Position numbers and translations under genes: made by a program. Shown here piece after piece: positions 42,836-53,487 of a DNA stretch of 64,000 nucleotides. Below the pieces are notes generated by a model. It saw nothing but the letters and a program-made list of their open reading frames with translations, did not search any database and had not been told where the DNA came from. Each line of letters starts with the position of its first letter. The stretch's first letter is position 1. This DNA comes from Sordariomycetes sp. S80-01Y. Taxonomy: Eukaryota > Ascomycota > Sordariomycetes. The DNA lies in assembly GCA_037042185.1 (NCBI GenBank), contig JAXQJY010000032.1, positions 2,046,001 through 2,110,000 of the forward strand. The letters run 5' to 3'.

Positions 42836-43303
42836 GATCACGCCAGCGCGGGTGCGGCGTTCGGGAGCTTCAGTGCGATGCGACAGGGTTGGCACTGATA
42901 CTGTCGTCTTGCAGTCGTCGGTGACCAAGCGCAGAGCTGTACTGGAAGGAGAAACTTGATGGGCGTTAAAGCAATGTGCAGCTGTAGTGAAGCGCAACGT
43001 GGAATGACGTGCGGAAACTCGGGGGTGGTGCCCCTCGACGCGCCCTCGTCAATATTTAGTGAGTGTCGCGCTCTGCAGGCGTTGCTAGGGGACTTCAGCG
43101 GATGTGCAGTCCCCTAACAGACCCCTACAGCGGGGGTACCGTCGCATTGTGCGGGAAGGGGCGCGCTTCACAGTGCAACTGGCGTGCACCGTGCGTCAGC
43201 CTTAACATGACCCGCCAGCAATTCTCATCGTCGACTTCACTTTGCCAACGTCACACACCAAACACCCACTCAGTTTACTCTACGCCAACCTCCGACGAGC
43301 ACC
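42836..43303. promoter_or_regulatory. divergent promoter, SUMO-like protein / lsm6
   Basis: 468 bp between the start codons of the SUMO-like-domain gene (minus) and lsm6 (plus). The plus side near 43240-43300 is rich in CA and pyrimidines, suiting a transcript start. No specific factor site is claimed. Confidence 0.4.
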
Positions 43304-43653
43304 ATGGAGAACGGCGCCGCCAACGGGCAGGATGGCAAGGATCCCTCCAGCTTCCTGAGCGACATCATTGGGAATGCTGTGACTGTTAAGCTCAACTCGG
43401 GTGTTGTCTACAAGGGTGAGTTTGCGTCCTTAGCTGAGGCACGTGCATGCGCTGACGAGGGGCAGGCGAGCTGCAGTCTGTGGATGGCTATATGAACATT
43501 GCGCTGGAGAAAACCGCTGAGTGGGTGAACGGGTCCAAGCGGAGGGAGTATGGTGATGCCTTTGTGCGAGGGAACAATGGTGAGCATCTCATGCCATGAC
43601 CAGGGGACATTCGCTGACCATATCTAGTAATGTACATCTCTGCAGATTCATAA
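43304..43653 (+). CDS. lsm6: U6 snRNA-associated Sm-like protein LSm6
   Basis: Subunit of the Lsm2-8 (nuclear, U6) and Lsm1-7 (cytoplasmic decapping) rings. Exons 43304-43415, 43466-43579 and 43628-43653 give 83 residues, the normal length. The Sm1 motif is AVTVKLNSGVVYKG joined to ELQSVDGYMNIALE; Sm2 is GDAFVRGNN joined to VMYISADS. Both introns are about 50 bp (donors GTGAGT and GTGAGC) and interrupt a Gly and a Val codon, so the final nine residues depend on a 26-nt last exon. Resemblance to yeast and human LSm6 (LNSGVDYKG, DGYMNIALE, YGDAFIRGNNVLYIS) is very strong. Confidence 0.95.
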
Positions 43654-43838
43654 AAGCCGCAGATACCTGAAAGGAAAGAATGGTTGAATTTGTGTTTACG
43701 CGTTCATCTTTACGTGTCAAGAGTGTTGAACCAGAACATCTACTTTCGTGACCGGCGAACCAACGGCAACCGCCACGGCCGTCGAACGAGGCCTTTCCAC
43801 CTTTCGTTGTCCTTGGAGTGCCATATCATGCCTACAGC

Positions 43839-44818
43839 TTACAGCTTTGTCGTCCAGGCAAAAGGTGTAACCCCGTGCATGGCAACCTCACCCCGCTCGT
43901 TCCACTCCCCGTCATTCGCCTCCCCTTTGACGATGCTGTCGAACTTCTCCTTGAAGCCCTCCTTGTCACCCTGCTCGAGCAACATACTAACGTGGCTCAA
44001 TGTCCTCACCCGATCCCACAGCCTCTCTTCCGTCAGCCACACCGTCCACGCCGTCTTGTCTTCCTCAACGGGTGTGCTGAAGAGTTTCTGTACAGACGGG
44101 AGGGAGAAAACTTCCTTCCAGACGTAGTTTCGGAAGCGCGGCTGGCCGTCTGTGGCGGCGTTAATGACGAGTTCGTGAAGCGATTGCTCCCATTGGGTGG
44201 TGGCGGTCCATTGCTTCGGTTTGTTGTCTGGGAGAAGTGAGCAGTGAACAGCGGGTATGGGAAGGCTTGAGACACACAGTCTTCGATGTTCCAAATCATG
44301 GCGAGTTTGCCGCCTGGTTTCAGAACACGGTGGATTTCTTGAAGGGCATCCTCCTTCGCAAACCTATTCGATCAGCTGAGGTCTTATCCATGATCCCTTA
44401 TTACTCACCAGTGAAAAGCCTAGATAAACACGTCAGCCTGGTTACTTCACAGCAGAGATTAGAGGGAGCTTGCCTGCGCAGCAACCACAAGATCAGCCCA
44501 GCCATCGGCAACACTCCCCATATCTTGCGCCGTCCCATCGCTACAAGTCGTCCCCTTCAACGACTTCTCCTCGAGCGTCTTCCTCATCTGCTCATGGGGC
44601 TCAATAGCAAGGATGTTGTAACCCTCCGGCCTGGTGGCTAGGCACTCCGTCAACTTGCCCGTGCCGGCCGCAAGATCAATGATCTTGGCACCTTGAACAT
44701 TGGAGAGCTTCAGGTGATCTAGCAGCTTGGAGACAGCCTCTGGAGGGTAAGAGGGGCGATGGGTGTCGTAAAGTGCGGCGTTGGAAAAGCCGGTCTGCGC
44801 AGAGTTGTGGATGGGCAT
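43839..44818 (-). CDS. class I SAM-dependent methyltransferase
   Basis: Four exons (minus): 44474-44818, 44409-44419, 44278-44363 and 43839-44227, 276 residues. Motif I is IIDLAAGTGKLTECLA (Asp 48), then the acidic strand end ILAIEPHEQM, a DMGSVADGWADLVVAAQA stretch, FHWFAKEDALQEIHRVLKPG and LAMIWNIED, the order of the Methyltransf_11 fold. Two features are unusual: intron 1 starts with GC (CAG/GCAAGC), and exon 2 is an 11-nt micro-exon coding Ala-Phe-His and part of Trp. The conserved AQAFHWF, seen in related enzymes, supports both. Introns are 54, 45 and 50 bp. The substrate is unknown; the fold is shared by many small-molecule methyltransferases (for example yeast Crg1-like). Confidence 0.85.
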
Positions 44819-45252
44819 GATGACTGTTTGCTTGGGATATTGGTATTCAAAATCGAGCTGGTGAGAAGAGTTGAATAAGTAGAATCCTCCTCTTGAAGTT
44901 GATCACGTCTTATAGCTAACTCGAGGCCTACACTGGTCGTGCTTGGGGCATACCCCACATTTAACCCCGAGGATCGGTCTACGAACGGAGTGCACCCCGT
45001 GGGCAGTGATCGCCTTCTCGCTCGGTGAGTCTCTACGCGTACACTCCATCCGGGTATTCGGCCTGCCCCTTGACTATAAACAGCATCTCCGCTTCACGTT
45101 GCCAGAAAGGGCGCAAACATTGTCCTGTCGATGTTGGCTCTGGAGTAGCTTGCTTCTATAACTCGAAAGATATCGGTACATGTTGTACTGGTGTACACAC
45201 AGGTGCTATGTGCTATATGGTGTTGCTACGTAGCGTCCGTGTACCTTCTGAG
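44819..45252. other. methyltransferase promoter / downstream of the next gene
   Basis: 434 bp between two minus-strand genes, holding the methyltransferase promoter close to 44819. No coding or RNA signal was recognised. Confidence 0.4.
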
Positions 45253-46149
45253 CTAAGGTATTTGCGGCTTCTTGCGCAGCTTTGCACGCCGCGCGCTCCC
45301 TGGCTCTGGTCGAGTTTGTGCGCTTCGTACCTGTCCGAAATCGCTCGTACTTGTACGCCCTCCCAGTTCTTGTCTTGGCCCTAGCGCTCCCGCGGGAAGA
45401 ATCTCGAAATTCCGATTTGGTCGACGCGTGTTGCAGTTCGCGTGGATTTTTGCCGATCCGTAAACAAGAGGTTCGTTGAAGGGGTATATTTGGGATGGCA
45501 ACGGAGGAAGATTGGGGACTGGTGGTAGCGGTTCTGTCATTGTGTCAGGGGCGTGATGCCGTCGTTCTGGCTGTAGCTGGATGCGAGTGCCACTTGGGAC
45601 GTATGAACCGAGTTGAGAGTTAAGAGGCATATCGAGGGTGTCTTTTAGCTCACTGGAGTCGAAGTGAGGCTGGCCGCCACAGCGCAGCCGTGTAGTAGTG
45701 GGCATCAGTTGAGGCCGAGAGGTGGGTTCAGCAAAGGGGGCGTCGGTCGGCTTGGCTAACAATTCGGATGCGCTGCGTCTTCTTGATGTTTTTTCGGGTA
45801 TTGAATTTCCAGGTACCTTTCCCTTCGTCTTGATATCGTCGGACCGGTCGTCGATGAGCGTTGCGGAAGATGCAATCTCGCTCACGTCCCATTGACCGTT
45901 ACGAGATGTCCATATGCCCTCCACCTCAACTCCACGTTGCAAAGCGCGGACACCGAATGGTATATCATCAACTTTCCATGCGTCCACACCACAGTAGGAC
46001 ATATCCGACCGTCTCGCTAGCTTTTCGGCATCCATCAGCTCCAACTTGCGCATTGCTCGGTTTGTCCACCATAGCTTGGCTGTTCCAGCACAGAACACGA
46101 CAGCGATGCAGCAGCCGAGGGCCTTTCTCGCCGTCAGAGAACAATTCAT
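45253..46149 (-). CDS. hypothetical protein with N-terminal membrane anchor
   Basis: Single open frame of 298 residues. Residues 9-28 form a membrane segment (KALGCCIAVVFCAGTAKLWW). After it comes a charged region with a compact stretch (YCGVDAWKVDDIPFGVRALQRGVEVEGIW) that looks folded or conserved. The rest is Pro/Ser/Arg-rich and disordered (EPLPPVPNLPPLPSQIYPF) with a basic C-terminal end (RRAKLRKKPQIP). I do not recognise the family. The reading frame is long for chance in this window, and a membrane anchor directly after the Met supports it, but an upstream exon or missed introns are possible. Confidence 0.5.
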   Translation of the reverse strand: MNCSLTARKALGCCIAVVFCAGTAKLWWTNRAMRKLELMDAEKLARRSDMSYCGVDAWKVDDIPFGVRALQRGVEVEGIWTSRNGQWDVSEIASSATLIDDRSDDIKTKGKVPGNSIPEKTSRRRSASELLAKPTDAPFAEPTSRPQLMPTTTRLRCGGQPHFDSSELKDTLDMPLNSQLGSYVPSGTRIQLQPERRHHAPDTMTEPLPPVPNLPPLPSQIYPFNEPLVYGSAKIHANCNTRRPNRNFEILPAGALGPRQELGGRTSTSDFGQVRSAQTRPEPGSARRAKLRKKPQIP

Positions 46150-48535
46150 AACATATTACTTCCAGGAAGTACTCACGAATGTCATCTGTTGCCATAAATC
46201 CCAGCTGATGAAGAATCTGCCCATCTCGAAGCGTTGTGCAAAGGGAACATGTGGTGTTCGAATGTGGGAAATACCGGCTCGGGATTCGAGATAGGAAGTG
46301 CAAAGACCCAAAAGCTGGCCTGGGGCCTCCAAAATCTCCAAAATCGAGCGAGAGACTTGTCTGTATTGTGCTGTTGATCAATAAGAAAAAACTGCCGGCG
46401 CGTAGCTGGGCCTATTAGAGTTCCTCAGTCAGGATTGAGATGTTTGGGCCAGGAGCAACCGCCAACGATCTGAATGAGGTCCGCACTAGGGCTCGTCTTA
46501 GGCAGAAGCAGCCAAGACGTTGAGATACCGAAGCGAAGGAAGGTCGAGGGACACGGCAAGTCGGTCCTGGTCGCAGGCGTGACTCCGCAGTCGTCTCAAC
46601 TCAGAGAATTGGTGATAACGTGTACGAATTTCGATCAGTGCCGGATGAAGGCGAGTGTGAGAAGGAGCGGCTTTCGAAATAGATGAGAGGAAAGAACGGC
46701 TAGTGTATCTCCCCATACCTGAGCAATCCAGTCCTTCGCGACAGACAGTATAATGGGTACTCGCTACAGTCATCTCGACGCAAGCGTTTCGAGGCGGCCG
46801 GCACCGCAACTTGCTCGCCCGTTACAATAATGTCGACACGTTAGCCAGCAAAGAATGTTGGACAAGCGGAAATTCCCATGTTGAAGGAAAGAAGAAGCAG
46901 TGACTGCTGCGAAGGCACAGAAAGCAAGATGTGGCACTCAGGGGCAGCCAGCAAGCAGCTCCTTTGCTACAACCACACGGGAGCCCGCAGCCGTCAAGTG
47001 AGACGTTGTCGGATGGTAGCAGCATCACACAAAGCTAGGGTTGACAGGTTTCTGGATCCAGCAAATTGGGCCTTGGCCTCGCCTGCGCTCATGCTGCCTG
47101 CTCTACGTCTCGTCAAATGCTATTCTGGGCACGGCTCTCTGCTGGTATCAAGGAAGTTACGCGAGGTCAATAAGCGTTCCTCACGAGAGTCAGCGCTGAT
47201 TGGTTTTGGTCTGTTGCTCTTTCGCCTTGAGGCTAAGTCTCCCAGCCAACAATACTCAGAGGAAAGGAACTAGCAGAGTCAGGCACTCGCACGCCGCCAG
47301 AGACTGACGCCGAGCTCCACGTTCGTTCTCGGTTTGTTCACTCCTACGGGGTGCCGGACCAGTTCCGTGGATCTGTCCCTAGCCGGTTCATCATTCGGCA
47401 ACGCATCGCAGTCAGGTGAGGAGAGGGCGGGCTGACCGGAAGTTGCAAATTCCGACCGCGAGGGATCAAGTTTGCCGCTTGAGATGCGTGAATCGCAAGA
47501 TCCCGATGGCGATTGGCGCCAAGACCCAAATGTGGTACCTGGGTTCAAGATGGAGGGTGGAAAGCCGCAACAATGAGAGCGATATTTCATCACGACTCTT
47601 TGTCCGATAAGGTGACTGAAACGGGCAGGACAGGTGACGCATGTTGGCCACGTCGACTCTGCGATGTTGCCTTCCATAGCCATGTGAATAGCACGGCAGT
47701 GGCTGTTGTGCTGTGCCGTCGTCAAGGTGGTCTGTCTGGTATCTGATCTGGGAGCTCGCGTTAAGGGAGGGGAGATCTGGAGGATCTCAAGTCTACTGTG
47801 CGGCTATGCCCGGTTTGGCACGATGCAGGACTCCACGATGACGTCGTTCAGCACAGTCCGTGTAGTCTGGGGTCGACTCGCGGTACTTCTCCCTCCAGAG
47901 CACTGCCACCCCATCTCGCCAACGGCAACAGTCAATAAGATGGACATGCGCATGGCTCAGAGACGCAACACCTTGGTCTCTTGGATGATAAGCGCCATTA
48001 ACTAGTACTGGCGAGTGAGCGGTTGATGCGACCGTTGAGACTCTCGAAAGTGCTACGCGGCGCATGCCAATGGACCCCAAACAGGTACATGGTTCTTGAC
48101 CGGATAAAGTGCCAACATGATACAGAGTAGACCAGGAATGGATGACGGCAAGCGCCAAAAAGCTTGTAGGGCCAAGCGTTGACGTTGACGACAGATCGGA
48201 GAGGGATTCTGGCAGTCGCATTTACAGAACGGAAACGGAGCCGAGGTGAGCGAAAGCAGAAAAGCACTGGCAGGCACAGCCCGCCGACGATCGCTGCTGC
48301 ACCTGCCGCCGCCCGACCTACTTTATGTAAATTCCCCATGATCCCAAGACCCCGAGACCCGTCGAGCAAGTCCGTCTAGTCCGAGTCCTTCCCTCCCGTT
48401 TTCTTCCCGCAACACAAACTCAATTCGATTCGCCTGGCATTCTTCCATTGCGCTTCTTGTCTCTGGCTAGAACAAGCTTAACCCAATCATCCTCACCCAT
48501 CCTCTCGCCTGACTCGACTCGACGTTGCCGCCGCC
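46150..48535. other. long intergenic region, no gene supported
   Basis: 2.4 kb between divergent genes. A minus frame at 46498-46809 ends in a leucine-rich phrase (LPSLRYLNVLAASA) reminiscent of F-box or LRR proteins, too short to call. Frames at 47279-47725 and 47793-48221 look non-coding. The last 150 bp before 48536 are C/T-rich and probably form the leader of the next gene. Confidence 0.35.
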
Positions 48536-49473
48536 ATGCCCATCCGCAACCTTTTCGCCCGCCGCGGGCCCAGCGCAACGAGCGGCGACAGTCTTGAACC
48601 CCAGCAACAATCTGCCCCCGGGTTCGAGCGTGTCGATACCGTCGGATCCAAGGCCTCATCCGTCATGAGCATCCGCAGCGCCAAAAGCCAGGACACTGGC
48701 GAGTACAAGATGAGTGGTGCGTGACCCTCTGCCAGTGGTGGCCGACCACCCACCACGGATTGGGCTGTCACAAGACCTCGAGTTGCGGCTGATCTAACAC
48801 TTGTCTGCAGTCGTCAATGATAGCGGTGTTTATCTGCCCGTAAGTTCCCTACATGATCAATGTGACACAAGGTCGGGATGTGTGTGCTGATGGTCTTCGC
48901 AGCCTTCGCCGACCGAGGAAAAGGGCCAGTGGCTGCGCAACGGCCTTTCGCGCAAGTCGACCGATACGCGGAGCAGCTCTGGCGACATCGAGCACTTTCC
49001 CATCTCCCGCGAATCTTTTGATTCATACAGGAGGTCATTCGTACGTTGAACCGCATTATTCAATTCGACTTGGTCTTAACGCCGGACAGGACATTTCGGC
49101 CCGCTCGCCCATCAGCCGGAGCAGTCACGAGATCCCAACCCGTCAGAGCCTCGACTCTGCGCGCTTCCAACGGCTACCAAGGTCAGCAATTGACCGCACT
49201 AAGAGTGATCGGCCTACGTCGACCGTCGAAGAGGCTTTCGAGGATGTCGGTCTCGATGACCAGAAGCAACAAGTTCAGTCGCCACATCCCCGGAAGCGCG
49301 GATTCTTCTCCAAGTTCTCGGATGAAAAGGACAAAGACGCCGCAACACAGGGCTCGGTATCGCGCTTCTTGAACACTGGTCGCAAGCGCGGGCAGAGTGG
49401 GCAAGGTGCTGAGCTCGGCAACATGGAGCACCCCAAGGTTGTCGTCACGCAGGATGGGCAAGACCGCCAATGA
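48536..49473 (+). CDS. Ser/Arg-rich conserved mould protein, function unknown
   Basis: Four exons, 48536-48716, 48811-48839, 48903-49040 and 49090-49473, give 243 residues; exon 2 has only 29 nt. The phase is kept at every join, and donors are GTGCGT, GTAAGT and GTACGT. The protein is hydrophilic and probably disordered, with spaced Ser-rich phosphorylation-type motifs (MSIRSAKSQDTGEYKMS, VYLPPSPTEEKGQW, RSSSGDIEHFPISRESFDSY) and a C-terminal basic block (RKRGFFSKFSDE, SRFLNTGRKRGQSGQG). No catalytic domain or membrane segment is visible. Its division into four in-phase exons with good signals argues for a real gene. A regulatory or scaffold role is a guess. Confidence 0.7.
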
Positions 49474-50149
49474 GCCCCACCTTTGAGTATTTGCTTCCTG
49501 TCTAAAGTTATGAATATCTATTGCTCCATTTTCAAGGGCGTTTGGGTCAGGTGGTTAGACATGCGGTCACTACCGGCGGGGTTGTTCTGCTATAGGGATA
49601 TTAGACCTGCCAACAAGTTCGGCGGACGGGGACTGGAACGTGGGCCACGAAGAGTTACATGTACTCAACGAGGAAACATATGATTAATGATAATCGAGAT
49701 TATTCCATCAGGTCCGGGCCGTCTTGCACCATATGTGCGACATCAGGCTCGTTGTCTGCGCAATGACTAAAGTATCCCGACCCTCTTCACTCAAGGCTGG
49801 GAGCATTTACATGGGACGCTCCGCCGCCGTCCAGAGTCGCACTACCAACGTGGCTCAAAAGTCAATCCGCTCGGGACCCTTTTGCGGTTCATAATCGATC
49901 TTAGCATTCCTATTACGCGACCGCATCTCAATCCGGTCCCGGTGGCGAGATAACAGCGGCGGGGACTTTGACGTGCCGATGCTGCCCCGCCCCGCGCCCT
50001 TTATGCCTCCGGCTCGGACGCCACCGCACGCTACACTACACGGCTAGAAATGGGTACAAGAGCTTGAGGTTTTTCCACGATGGCTTCAAGATCTGTAACA
50101 CCCTCAGTGCCTTGAAATCTCCTTCCGTGAGGTCTACTCAACTTGCACA
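49474..50149. other. spacer and promoter of the PLP enzyme gene
   Basis: 676 bp between two plus-strand genes. The first part is the 3' end of the Ser-rich gene. The stretch 49990-50149 should be the promoter and leader of the PLP enzyme gene. No other signal. Confidence 0.4.
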
Positions 50150-51395
50150 ATGGCTACAGACGCTCCTGATGTCTCAAGACTGTCCCTCTCCTCAAGGGCC
50201 GTCCACGCCGATGACCACATTTCAGCTCATCGCGCCGTCGCGCCGGCGATGCATGTGAGCACTACATTCAGATACAGCGACGACCCAGAGCAACTCCTTG
50301 GATGGGACAACATCGATGTAGGTCATGTCCGCCTTTGCCGCAACTTACATCATGCTGATATGCTCCCAGCCCTCCGCGCCGCGGGACTCTCACATCTACT
50401 CCCGCGACTCAAACCCTAGCACAACTCGATTTGAGGCAGTCCTTTCGTCCCTCCTCGCCGGCCCCTCCGTGAGCTATGCCTCCGGCCTCGCTGCCTTCCA
50501 CGCCATGCTTGTGCAGATCAACCCCAAGCGCATCGCCATTGGGGATGGGTATCACGGCTGCCACGGAGTGATTCGTGTTCTGAACCGCTTAAACGGCCTG
50601 AAGCAGCTGGACCTTGATTGCGATGTCTCTGAGTTGGAAGCAGGGGACGTAATCCACGTGGAAACGCCGCTCAACCCAACTGGCGAGGCTCGCAATCTCG
50701 AATACTACGCTGAGAAAGCACGAAAGGTTGGTGCGTACCTCACCGTCGACGCAACTTTCGCTCCCCCGCCGCTCCAAGACCCATTCAAGCACGGTGCGGA
50801 TGTGGTGATGCACAGCGGCACCAAGTACTTCGGCGGGCACTCGGATATGCTGTGCGGCGTGGTCGCTGTACGTCCCGGCTTGGAAAAGATCCACAAGGGC
50901 CTGTTAGAAGATCGCTTGGTCTTGGGCGCAGTGATGGGTTCTTTCGAGGGGTGGCTGGGCATGCGTTCCATCCGTACCCTTGAGCTCCGCGTCAAGAGGC
51001 AAAGCGCGACTGCTACAGCACTGGTATCATGGCTATCCACCCAACTCCAAGATTCAAACAGCCTCGTCTCCTCCACTGTTGCCAAGGTTCAGCACAGCAG
51101 CCTCCAACCCGAGGCAACCCAGGAAGGATCGTGGCTGCAGAAGCAAATGCCCGGCGGCTGGAACCCCGTCTTTGCAATTTGGATGAAGGACGAGGAGCAT
51201 GCGAAGAGACTGCCCAGCAAGCTTGAGCTCTTTCAGCATGCTACTAGTCTAGGTGGCGTTGAGAGCTTGATTGAGTGGCGCGTGATGTCCGATGCGGGCG
51301 TGGACAAAAGGCTTATGAGGGTGAGCATCGGCTTGGAATCCTTCGAGGATCTCAAGGCGGACTTCGAGCAGGGCTTCAAGGCACTGAAGAGCTGA
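50150..51395 (+). CDS. Cys/Met-metabolism PLP enzyme (cystathionine gamma-synthase type)
   Basis: PLP-dependent enzyme of the trans-sulfuration family, which interconverts cysteine, cystathionine, homocysteine and methionine. Exons 50150-50317 and 50370-51395 (52-bp intron, GTAGGT...CCCAG) give 397 residues, the usual size. Visible features are SRAVHADDH, VSTTFRY, DSHIYSRDSNPSTTRFE, VSYASGLAAFHA, VETPLNPTG, Asp 183 in YLTVDATFAPPP (pyridine nitrogen contact) and the PLP lysine Lys 208 in HSGTKYFGGHSD. The usual ANP signature reads PLNPTG. Whether it is a synthase, a lyase or an O-acetylhomoserine enzyme cannot be told from the sequence. No targeting signal is obvious, so it is probably cytosolic. 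Confidence 0.88.
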
Positions 51396-51763
51396 AGGGA
51401 CTGGGGAGATAGACGGTAGTCGAGTAGGCTTGTTTTTAAATCAAGAGTTGTGAGGGATTGACCCAGCGAATGTACAGAAGAGAAGCCTTTTCTTTCCCAC
51501 CTGATTTGCAACGCCACGGCAGACTTGGAGATGAAGCTCATGATTATTATGATAAGGAAGGGGGTTGACGAAGCGAAAAGTGTCGAGAGGATGACAATGG
51601 TCTCCCGTGCTCAGTGTCATGGACATGCAGAGCTATCTTGGAGATGGGTTGACTTATGGGAGGCGGGAGCCACATGTGATACAGCCAGCATCGGCTCGTC
51701 CTCAGGCTGAGAGGAGAAGCTGAGTTGCAGATTCGTCATTTGCCTTGTCTGATCAGCACTGAA
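51396..51763. other. convergent spacer
   Basis: 368 bp between the PLP enzyme stop and the possible small gene on the minus strand. No gene was recognised. Confidence 0.35.
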
Positions 51764-52210
51764 TCAGTATATATTAAGGATCTTTGCATACCGTTGCGTT
51801 TCCTCGCCGGCAAAGGCCCCGACACCTGCCAAGATGTCCTCCTCGCCCCGAGTCTCACCAGTCGTCCACCTCCGCTTGATTCCTGTCTTCGGCTCCGTCC
51901 CATTCCTTCTCCCGCTGATGTTGTCAGCTTGAGCATCTGCCTTGCCTTCGCCCTCTGGTCTGTTCGCTGCCATCCCGACAGCCCCAATAAAGGCAAGGGC
52001 ACTCTGCTCCTCAACGGAAGCTCGCCTCCTCTGGGCATCATGTTTCTGCTCGGCCAGCCACGCCTCAACCCTCTCGCCATCCTTCTCAAGCCAGCTTGAG
52101 TAGGGCTGCCTCAAAGAGTTAGACCTGGATGTTGAACGACATGAATCAACAGCTTGGTCGGAACGAGCCTTCCGAAGACTGGCTACTCGAACCTCGAGAT
52201 TGGCGGGCAT
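51764..52210 (-). CDS. possible small hydrophilic protein, unknown
   Basis: Open frame from MPANLEVRVASLRKARS (start 52210), 148 residues, rich in charged residues, with a predicted helix (SSWLEKDGERVEAWLAEQKHDAQ) and a tail EEDILAGVGAFAGEETQRYAKILNIY. No domain is recognised. The amino-acid make-up is more protein-like than that of the other intergenic frames, and a second frame in the same direction is also open, which weakens the case. Start and reality are uncertain. Confidence 0.35.
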   Translation of the reverse strand: MPANLEVRVASLRKARSDQAVDSCRSTSRSNSLRQPYSSWLEKDGERVEAWLAEQKHDAQRRRASVEEQSALAFIGAVGMAANRPEGEGKADAQADNISGRRNGTEPKTGIKRRWTTGETRGEEDILAGVGAFAGEETQRYAKILNIY

Positions 52211-53487
52211 GTTGCCGGAAATAGATATGATTGTGGGATGATTTGGAACAGAGTGGCTGATGTGAGAAACATGGAGCATTTGGAATCATGGTGCGAAGTC
52301 AGGGAAGCTCGAGGATATATAGTCTTTCCTAACTCCATCACGTCCCCTCACATAATGGCAGCATAAACGAAACGACAAGGCGTTCTCTCAAGTCGACTAC
52401 TACCCCGATTGCCCTCCCCCCCGGCCCCCCGGTATCAAGGCCTAGACGCGGAGGAAGACGTCGCCACACCATCCATCGCTTCAGGTCTGACGTCTGCCAT
52501 TCGTTGTGTCCGCTCGACGCGTAAAAGTACGCATACCAGGGTCTCGGGGGAAGAAGGAGGAAAATACTGGAAATGATCATGGTCCGTGTCGTAGGGCTGC
52601 AGGAAGTTGTGGCCGTGCAACCCGGGGTCGTAAGCGAGGCAGGGGTTGTGGCTGGCTGTACCGCCGCCGTCGCAACGGCATGACGCGGTTGTTTGCGTTC
52701 TGAGGGAAGACTACGACTAGGAGATATTCGAGTTGAGATCTCACTGTGTCTGTTCACGAGCGATGGCTTCTTTAGCATGATGAGACTGTAGAATGTTGAG
52801 GCAACCCGGCACTACGCAATATCAAAGGAACTCCGCGTCCTCGTCGCAGTACACCGTACGGAGTACATCCCTGCCACAACCATTTCTACACTTCAGCGAA
52901 GCCGGCCCCTTCGACTCGCTTTATGTCCGGGTCCCGCAGCCCCCGACGCATGTAAGCGAAGCCAAGCAGTTACACCAATATCTCGCCCCTGCAACGCAAG
53001 GCTCTGCTTGCCCTAGTGCTCTGCTCCCTCCTCCTAATTCCGCACCAGTCAGGCTGGGTGGCAAATGTCGCGGCTAAGCGTCTATTCTGACCACTTAGAG
53101 CCTACCTGCGGCCGGGCTCGATCGCGCTTACAGGATGTTGCAGCGCCACACTTGGCATTGGAAGGGACCAGCCGCGAGTGGGGCTGCAGTCCCGAAACTG
53201 GAGGAAATTTCCCACCAGCGCGACCATGGAGTTAAGGGGCGCGGGCGGTTGAAGCTTGAACTCTATCTATCAATTTCCACACTCCAACGACAACGCGACG
53301 AATTGCCACCTCACGAAACGGCTCACACTCACCATCTTTCGACGGTCCGCGCTACCTCTGACGACTGCGACTCCTAAGCTCGAAGCATCGCGCATCGCCG
53401 CACGCGGCATGTGACGCCTCCCCTGAGCAGTGCTCCCACTGCCCATTCGACGAGACCTCCTATCACCATTACCAGGCAGTCATCGCA
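52211..53487. other. spacer and promoter of the polysaccharide deacetylase gene
   Basis: 1.3 kb. Minus-strand frames at 52338-52778 overlap, and one of them (about 52435-52690) looks faintly coding, but without a domain. The last 250 bp before 53488 are CA- and C-rich and should be the promoter and leader of the deacetylase gene. Confidence 0.35.

Noticed and set aside
46498-46809. Leucine-rich minus-strand frame resembling an F-box/LRR tail
   Set aside because: About 40 suggestive residues only, no F-box, no exon partners found upstream; too weak to call.
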